Notes under the pieces: generated by a model
The model's input: only the letters and a program-made list of their open reading frames with translations
What the model was told of the DNA's origin: nothing
Database searches by the model: none
Assembly (NCBI GenBank): GCA_964603615.1
Contig: CAZRVU010000015.1
Span: 1-44,604, forward strand
From: JAAZMI01 sp964603615
GTDB lineage: Bacteria > Bacillota > Dethiobacteria > DTU022 > UBA8154
Length of the DNA: 44,604 nt
Reading direction: 5' to 3'
Translations under genes and position numbers: made by a program
Shown here: piece after piece, positions 39,667 to 44,604 of the stretch
How positions within the stretch are numbered: the first letter of the stretch is position 1
Layout: each line of letters starts with the position of its first letter

Positions 39667-40929
39667 ATGGAAGAAAGAAAGCGAAATATGATTTTTGGGG
39701 TTTTATGTTTGCTTTTTATTTTGGTTTTGTTTTTACGGGCGAGCCCGGCCGTGATTGCCCATGATCTGATGGAGTCTTTTTCTATCCCTACTACAATGCT
39801 TGGTTTAATGGCGGGGGTCTATTTTTGGATTTATGGTTTAGTGCAGATACCGGTGGGCATTCTTTCCGATCGCATCGGTGTTCGCTACACTGTGTTTATT
39901 TTTGGTTTACTTGGTGTCATAGGATCATTTCTTTTTGCTTCTGCGCTAAATGTGCAGATGGCCTTTCTGGCCAGGATATTAATTGGGTTGGGAACGGCCG
40001 GTATCTGGGTTCCAGCTTTAAAATATCTTTCCCTGGCTTATTTACCGGACAAATTTGCCAGTTTATCGAGTATATTCAGCTCTATCGGTAGCCTGGGGTT
40101 TGTATTATCTACCTATCCTTTAGCCTATTTAGTAGAAAAAACTAATTGGAGGACACCATTTTATTTAGTGGCGGCGCTGCTGTTATTATTTATAATTTTA
40201 GCCTGGTTTACAATGAATGTAAAAATTACTAATGTTGGGGGGAGCGAAAAAAAGAGTGCCGAAGAGCATCAAACAAAACCGGTTATTTATTATTTGCTGG
40301 ATTTTAAATTTTTATATTTAGCAGTATGGGCTTTTTTTGTTTACGGCATTCTTTTTAGTGTTCAAGCTTTATGGGGTGTGGCTTACTTACAGGATGTTTT
40401 TTCTATTAGCAGGGAGGTGGCCGGGATAAACCTGATGTTTACATCGATTGGGATTATCGCTGGCGGGCCTACTTGGGGATTTTTATCAGACCGCTATTTT
40501 AAAGCCAGGAGGCCTGTTCTGTTTTGGGGAACATTGGGTTTTCTGGCTGCTTTGCTTTTATTTTTATTTAAGACTACCTATTGGGGGTTTCTACTTGTTT
40601 CCTTGTTATATTTTTGCCTTGGTTTCTTTGGAACGGTTTTTTTAATCAACGTCACCTGCGCCAAAGAATTTTTCCCCTTGAATGTGACGGGCACGGCCGT
40701 TGGTATTTTAAATACGGTGATGATCTTGAGTGTGGGCTTTTTCCAAGGCATCACCGGGTATTTTATCGATTATTTTGGGGCAGGTGCCACTGCGGCGGCA
40801 GCGTATCAGAAAGTATTCATGTTATATTGTGTTTGTACCATTATAGCTATTATTCTAGTCCTGTTCATTCCCGAAACTTTCGGCTGGGTCCGGACCGAGC
40901 GGGAGGATACTGGCCCGGGCGGGGGATAA
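39667..40929 (+). CDS. MFS transporter, 12-helix
   Basis: This 420-residue transporter has two six-helix halves. The first half includes the A-motif GILSDRIGVRYTVFIFG near residue 63, an RILIGLGTAGIWVPALKYLSLAY segment and SSIGSLGFVLSTYPLAYLVEKTNWR; the second half includes GPTWGFLSDRYFKARRPVL near 272. The pattern resembles anion/organic-acid MFS members, but the substrate cannot be named. The ATG at 39667 is 11 bases past AAAGGAG; an in-frame ATG at 39688 is also possible. It stands alone behind a 16-bp palindrome. Confidence 0.82.
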   Translation: MEERKRNMIFGVLCLLFILVLFLRASPAVIAHDLMESFSIPTTMLGLMAGVYFWIYGLVQIPVGILSDRIGVRYTVFIFGLLGVIGSFLFASALNVQMAFLARILIGLGTAGIWVPALKYLSLAYLPDKFASLSSIFSSIGSLGFVLSTYPLAYLVEKTNWRTPFYLVAALLLLFIILAWFTMNVKITNVGGSEKKSAEEHQTKPVIYYLLDFKFLYLAVWAFFVYGILFSVQALWGVAYLQDVFSISREVAGINLMFTSIGIIAGGPTWGFLSDRYFKARRPVLFWGTLGFLAALLLFLFKTTYWGFLLVSLLYFCLGFFGTVFLINVTCAKEFFPLNVTGTAVGILNTVMILSVGFFQGITGYFIDYFGAGATAAAAYQKVFMLYCVCTIIAIILVLFIPETFGWVRTEREDTGPGGG

Positions 40930-41045
40930 ACGCTGCACCGGCGCAATGACAATATTACTGGGCAGTTACAATGCTGCAATATTTGCTACCGGCCCGGTGC
41001 TATGTTCCGCGCAAGCCAGGCCGTGTGCTTTTGCCTGAAAGAAAG

Positions 41046-41873
41046 TTATAAAGTTGTTATCTCCACCCTGGCACGGCTTGCCAATTCTGCCGGTGTGAGC
41101 AAATAAAGTGCATCCAGCAGGTAAATCTTAAATAAAGCAGGGCCATAAATTTTACCTTGCAACCTTTCTGCGGCTAATTCCGCTGAAAGGCCAAGGGTGG
41201 CTAGTGCGGCTGTGGCTGCAATAAAATAATTATTTTCCACTGCGGCAAAAGAAGCCATTATAGAAGCGGCTAGGCAGCCGCTGCCCACTACCCGGGGCAG
41301 CAGCGCATGTCCATTTAGGACGCGGGCGGCTTTGCTGCCGTCAAAAACCAAATCTTCTGCCCCGGTGACAGCAATCACCGTGTTATCATCTAACATTTGT
41401 TTTAAATGTTGGGCCGCTGCCAGGGGATCTCCCCCTGAACTAACGGCTTGAACACCGCGGATTGCCGCGTCCCCAACCCCCGCTAAAAGGCTGATTTCCG
41501 CTATATTTCCTTTGATTATAGCCGGTGCGGTTGCTGATAGGATATTCAGGATTTCTTGTGTGCGGTAGGTTGTGGCGCCGGCGCCCACGGGATCGAAGAC
41601 CACGGGGATGCCCAGCTCCCGCGCTTTTTCCCCCATTCGCCGCATGGCCCGGGCACGGGTGGGGGAAAGTGTTCCGGTGTTGATTACTGCTGCACGGGCA
41701 GAGGCGACCATTTCCCCGACCTCCTCTTTTGCCTGGGCCATGACCGGCAAAGCGCCTAAATTTGCTGTGGCCGCAGCGCAGTCCTGCATGGTAACATAAT
41801 TAGTAAGATGATGAATAAGAGGCTGTTCCTGTCGAATACGCTGTAAGATATCAGCTCCTGCAAACATTGGCAA
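41046..41873 (-). CDS. thiM: hydroxyethylthiazole kinase
   Basis: ThiM phosphorylates 5-(2-hydroxyethyl)-4-methylthiazole, salvaging the thiazole part of thiamine. The 275-residue length and motifs fit: LIHHLTNYVTMQDCAAATANLGALPVMA (N terminus, substrate and metal site), VVFDPVGAGATTYRT, IIKGNIAEISLLAG, VIAVTGAEDLVFDG and the active-site LPRVVGSGCLAASIMASF with the catalytic Cys. AGGGGAG precedes the ATG. It is the third gene of the TPP-controlled operon; a 300-bp gap separates it from thiW. Confidence 0.95.
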   Translation of the reverse strand: MPMFAGADILQRIRQEQPLIHHLTNYVTMQDCAAATANLGALPVMAQAKEEVGEMVASARAAVINTGTLSPTRARAMRRMGEKARELGIPVVFDPVGAGATTYRTQEILNILSATAPAIIKGNIAEISLLAGVGDAAIRGVQAVSSGGDPLAAAQHLKQMLDDNTVIAVTGAEDLVFDGSKAARVLNGHALLPRVVGSGCLAASIMASFAAVENNYFIAATAALATLGLSAELAAERLQGKIYGPALFKIYLLDALYLLTPAELASRARVEITTL

Positions 41874-42172
41874 CTCCCCTTTTGCATTTTTTGTTACCCT
41901 GCTAGCGGAATCATATTAATTCAACTGTAAATGCTCACTCCTTGTCATCCTGAAAGTTAGCGCAGGATCTTTGTTTTCATCTGCCATGCTTAGGAGTTTT
42001 GCAAACCGGATTAAAAGGGTATCGACAACGTGTTAAACTGGGCAGTTACAAACAATCAATTGGTTCACATGTTGGGTCCTCAACATTATTCGGTTCTTAA
42101 CATAATTTTCGGTACGTATTTGACCAGATTTTTAAAACACCCGTCTAGATACAAAGGTATCCGCAGAAAATC
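41874..42172. other. gap between thiW and thiM with a dispersed repeat
   Basis: It contains ATCCTGAAAGTTAGCGCAGGATC (41948), a member of the TCCTGAACGTTAGC family, and a CTGGGCAGTTACAA word at 42040 also present at 40967. No gene, promoter or terminator was recognised, so read-through from thiW is assumed. Confidence 0.4.
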
Positions 42173-42676
42173 CTAAAAGAAAGGCAAATTATTTTTACGC
42201 CAGAGTTGTAAAATTAGCATACTCAGGATTGCACCGGCCAGGCTGCTCAGGGCAAAAGGAATAATAAAAGCATAGGCCAGGCCGCTAAAACCCAAAATCC
42301 ATCTAGCCAAAGGGAAGGACGCCAGGGCACCAATCAGGCCGGTGCCGATCACTTCTCCCAGGGCGGCAAAGAGATCTTTTTTCAGGTAGCGCGCCGCCAG
42401 GCCAGCCAACAGTGCACCAAAAATGCTGCCGGGAAAAGCCAGCGGTGTTCCCGTACCCATCAGGTTGCGCAGGGTCGAAGTGAGCACGGCGGCGATGACG
42501 GCCGGGCCAGGCCCCAATAAAACCCCGGCGAGGACATTAATTGCGTGCTGGACCGGGTAGACCCTGGAGACCCCAATGGGGATGGAAAAGGGTGCTGCGA
42601 TTGTCCCCAGGGCCACTAAAAGGCCAATAGCAGCTATTTTACGTAAGGAATAAGTTTTTTTTAAGGAATCGTCCAC
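42173..42676 (-). CDS. thiW: ECF transporter substrate-binding (S) protein ThiW
   Basis: ThiW is the membrane S component of an energy-coupling factor transporter, predicted to import hydroxyethylthiazole. The 167-residue protein has six hydrophobic segments and the typical SLRKIAAIGLLVALGTIAAPFSIPIGVSRVYPVQHAINVLAGVLLGP N-terminal half, with LRNLMGTGTPLAFPGSIFGALLAG after it. The ECF ATPases and T component are not in the window. GTG 42676 follows AGGAGGTG by seven bases. It precedes thiM. Confidence 0.93.
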   Translation of the reverse strand: MDDSLKKTYSLRKIAAIGLLVALGTIAAPFSIPIGVSRVYPVQHAINVLAGVLLGPGPAVIAAVLTSTLRNLMGTGTPLAFPGSIFGALLAGLAARYLKKDLFAALGEVIGTGLIGALASFPLARWILGFSGLAYAFIIPFALSSLAGAILSMLILQLWRKNNLPFF

Positions 42677-42762
42677 TTTTTTGCACCTCCTTTCGCCTTT
42701 ATTTGTAAGGGATCGGCCATTGTCATATTAATTGTAGCGGTTAATTGTAGCGGTTAATCCCT

Positions 42763-44190
42763 TCAAACTTTGATGTCATGCACTTTTTCCGCCAGGCTGC
42801 CTAGCTCCAAGGAAGGTTTGGCCGATGTCCTTCCCAGCAAAAGAGAGAGGCAGGTTGGGAGAATAAGGGCGACGAGTATGGCGTAAAGCAGATTTCCCCG
42901 CGTGGAAGCCGGATCGGGGAAAAGCAGTGCTCCGGCAACTATGCCGGATATGGTGGCATAAAAAGCATGGATGCCGCTGAGGTGCGGGGAATAAAGACCA
43001 TAAAAGGTGGGAAATACGGCCGCGGTACAGATCAGGTCGGCCAAAAGGAAAAGATAAAGAACGCTGTATCCCCGGGCGGCAACGATTATTACTGCCAGGC
43101 AGATGATCGCGGTTAGAATCCTTGACAGGAATTGCAGCTTGAAGGAAGATAGAAAAGGATAAAAACGGGCGATATCCACGGTAAAAACGGTGGCTATGCC
43201 GTTGATCAAGGTATCGGCGCTGCTCATGACCAGGGCGATAGCCAAAATGAGCACGACTACGAGGATCCAGGTCGGTGCGGTCAGGACGACTTCGAAGAGC
43301 GCCAGGGATGGGACCTGGAGTGTACCCGAAGCTACAGCCATGAGGCCAAAGATACCGGTAAGGGTCATTACGGGGATGATTGCCAGGCCGGCAATGAGGA
43401 ATGATTTTTTTACTGTGGAATTATCCCGGCAGGCATAAACCCGTGACCAAAAGCCCTGGTGAAAAAGATTTGCTGCTATGACGGCGATAAGCAGCGAAAG
43501 AGTGAATTCCCAGGCGCCGCGGTGCCCGAGGCTTAAAAGAGAAGGATCGATCTCCCTGATTGAAGCGAGCAGCACACCCCTTTCACCCAAGATCCAAAGC
43601 GTGGCAACAAAAACAATGAGCAGGGCAGGGATAATAAGGGCAGCTTGCAGGGCATCGGTGAAAATTGAGCCGCGAATGCCCCCGTAGGCCGTATAGATTA
43701 AAGTCCCTGCGCCGACTAACAGGGCTGTTAACCACAGGGGCACACCACAAATGGCCTGCACTGCTAGAGAAATACCCGTTAGTTCCGCACAAAGGAAAAC
43801 AGCCATATAAAATACGCTGACTGCCTGAATAACAACATACATACTTTTCCCATAGCGATAGTAAACAAATTCGGCCAGTGAAGACCCATGCGGGGCGACC
43901 GAACGCATCTTTGGGCCTAGATAATAATAAGCCATGATCGCTAAAGCCTGAGCTACGGCATAGCCAACGAAAGCGATTATGCCCCCCCAGGTGCCTGCTT
44001 CAGCGGGAGAAAAAAGAATCCAGGCTCCCATGATGGATGCAAATACTGTAGCCGCCGCAGCCCATGTTCCCAGGGTGCCCCTGGCGGTAAGGAAACTGTC
44101 AACGGTGGTAAACGTACGGCGTGTAGAGTAAACATAGACGATGGCCAGGGTAGTGAAAAGAGCTACCGTGAAAAACAGAAGAAACAACAT
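42763..44190 (-). CDS. sodium:solute symporter of the thiamine operon
   Basis: This 475-residue membrane protein is of the sodium:solute symporter (SSS) family with about 13 helices. Markers include RRTFTTVDSFLTARGTLG, ASIMGAWILFSPAEAGTWGG near residue 50, GSSLAEFVYYRYGK and the family signature region AYGGIRGSIFTDALQAALIIP near 170. Control by a TPP riboswitch and position before thiW-thiM point to uptake of a thiamine precursor, most likely the pyrimidine (HMP), as proposed for ThiV-type symporters. PanF-like pantothenate transport is the alternative. AGGAGGG lies before the ATG with a rather long spacer (about 13 bases). Confidence 0.85.
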   Translation of the reverse strand: MLFLLFFTVALFTTLAIVYVYSTRRTFTTVDSFLTARGTLGTWAAAATVFASIMGAWILFSPAEAGTWGGIIAFVGYAVAQALAIMAYYYLGPKMRSVAPHGSSLAEFVYYRYGKSMYVVIQAVSVFYMAVFLCAELTGISLAVQAICGVPLWLTALLVGAGTLIYTAYGGIRGSIFTDALQAALIIPALLIVFVATLWILGERGVLLASIREIDPSLLSLGHRGAWEFTLSLLIAVIAANLFHQGFWSRVYACRDNSTVKKSFLIAGLAIIPVMTLTGIFGLMAVASGTLQVPSLALFEVVLTAPTWILVVVLILAIALVMSSADTLINGIATVFTVDIARFYPFLSSFKLQFLSRILTAIICLAVIIVAARGYSVLYLFLLADLICTAAVFPTFYGLYSPHLSGIHAFYATISGIVAGALLFPDPASTRGNLLYAILVALILPTCLSLLLGRTSAKPSLELGSLAEKVHDIKV

Positions 44191-44248
44191 ATTTTTTTCA
44201 TTTCCCTCCTACCTTTATTTTGCCTAATATCTTTATATTGTAGGCAAT

Positions 44249-44275
44249 AAAAAAACGGGCCATTGTGGACCCGCT
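44249..44275 (-). terminator. riboswitch-controlled terminator
   Basis: On the minus strand, a stem CGGGTC/GGCCCG (complement of 44256-44273, with one G-T pair) is followed by seven T (complement of 44249-44255). It lies between the TPP aptamer and the symporter start, as expected for transcription attenuation by TPP. Confidence 0.82.
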
Positions 44276-44301
44276 GTAGTATGCAAGCAATTTAAGACTA
44301 A

Positions 44302-44420
44302 CTCCCTACGCTGGCATTACCCAGACGAACCGTACCGCCGGCCCGCAAAACAGGTTCGAGGGGTTTGGGAACTTCAATGCGTTCCTCTCTCAGCCTCCGC
44401 TCGGAAGCACCCCCGTGAAA
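44302..44420 (-). promoter_or_regulatory. TPP (THI box) riboswitch
   Basis: Read on the minus strand, the conserved blocks occur in order: GGGGGTGC (P1/P2 start), GGCTGAGA, CCCTCGAACCTG, and GGGTAATGCCAGCGTAGGGA. The variable P3 arm and the GTACGGTTC/GGCGGTAC segments sit between them. It controls the symporter-thiW-thiM operon, reducing expression when thiamine pyrophosphate is abundant. Confidence 0.97.
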
Positions 44421-44436
44421 ATATCTATTTTCCAAG

Positions 44437-44465
44437 ATTATACTCTATGTTTCCAAGTTTGACAA
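44437..44465 (-). promoter_or_regulatory. promoter of the thiamine operon
   Basis: On the minus strand, TTGTCA (complement of 44460-44465), a 17-bp spacer and the consensus TATAAT (complement of 44437-44442) place the start about 10 bases ahead of the TPP aptamer. The final 139 bases of the window (44466-44604) show no gene. Confidence 0.85.
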
Positions 44466-44604
44466 TAGTACGAAGGCAGAAAAAGCAGTTTTTTTCTTTA
44501 ATTTTTTTAAGAACAAGGCCAGGCATGAACCCTTTAAATTCAACACAAATTCCCTAGTTTTGCAGTAGTTTAGTCACCCCGCACATCCAAAAAGCCTTTC
44601 AAAC

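Noticed and set aside
39659..39691. 10-codon frame MFPWKKESEI overlapping the MFS start with an ATGA junction
   Set aside because: The GGAG is only three bases from its ATG, too close for efficient initiation, and suits the MFS ATG at 39667 better.

Overview
The window looks like a chromosomal segment of a strictly anaerobic, low-to-mid GC member of the Bacillota (Clostridia or a related lineage). Supporting signs are a Ni-CODH module, AGGAGG ribosome binding sites with frequent TTG and GTG starts, a CtsR-type operator in front of clpB, a PadR/HAAS pair, a CadC/CadA metal pair, an ECF-type ThiW, and sigma-A promoters with 17-bp spacers. No rRNA, tRNA, CRISPR array, prophage or intact transposase gene was seen.

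Layout. 1-4.8 kb: a DHA2 MFS exporter and two exported proteins (stalk-domain/Big2 and transglutaminase-like). 5.2-9.3 kb: cooF, cooS and an FAD/NAD oxidoreductase, a compact carbon monoxide oxidation module. 9.6-14.6 kb: an SPFH membrane protein with a small ribbon-helix-helix protein, a padR-HAAS-microprotein operon, and a MarR-controlled P1B ATPase. 14.9-17.5 kb: clpB under an apparent CtsR operator. 18.1-23.2 kb: an alpha/beta hydrolase, a polar amino acid ABC transporter, and a metallo-beta-lactamase/DUF2007 fusion. 23.4-27.0 kb: cadA, cadC and a zinc-ribbon microprotein. 27.3-36.6 kb: an alpha-glucan island with three GH57 enzymes, a DUF4912 protein, a GT5 glycogen synthase and a GalT-like protein. 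36.9-40.9 kb: holA, rpsT, a holin-like membrane protein and an MFS transporter. 41.0-44.5 kb: a thiamine-precursor operon (sodium symporter, thiW, thiM) behind a TPP riboswitch with its own promoter and terminator.

The intergenic DNA is unusually rich in dispersed repeats. (i) A non-autonomous, transposon-like element (MITE) has two 226-bp copies, one internally deleted 88-bp copy and one inverted copy cut by the window edge. Its inverted termini begin GATTCYACTGCA, and two copies have perfect 6-bp target duplications. (ii) Short hairpins with GTGTGTCA/TGACACAC arms around a GGGGACGGGGG core resemble REP sequences; one lies inside the 3' end of a GH57 gene and one overlaps a stop codon. (iii) There are local tandem repeats and a degenerate TCCTGAACGTTAGC repeat. 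The most useful new leads are the MITE, the apparently leaderless padR promoter with its palindrome, a 32-residue membrane microprotein, and paired palindromes in front of the SPFH operon and in the glucan island. All functional calls come from motif recognition by eye, without database searches.
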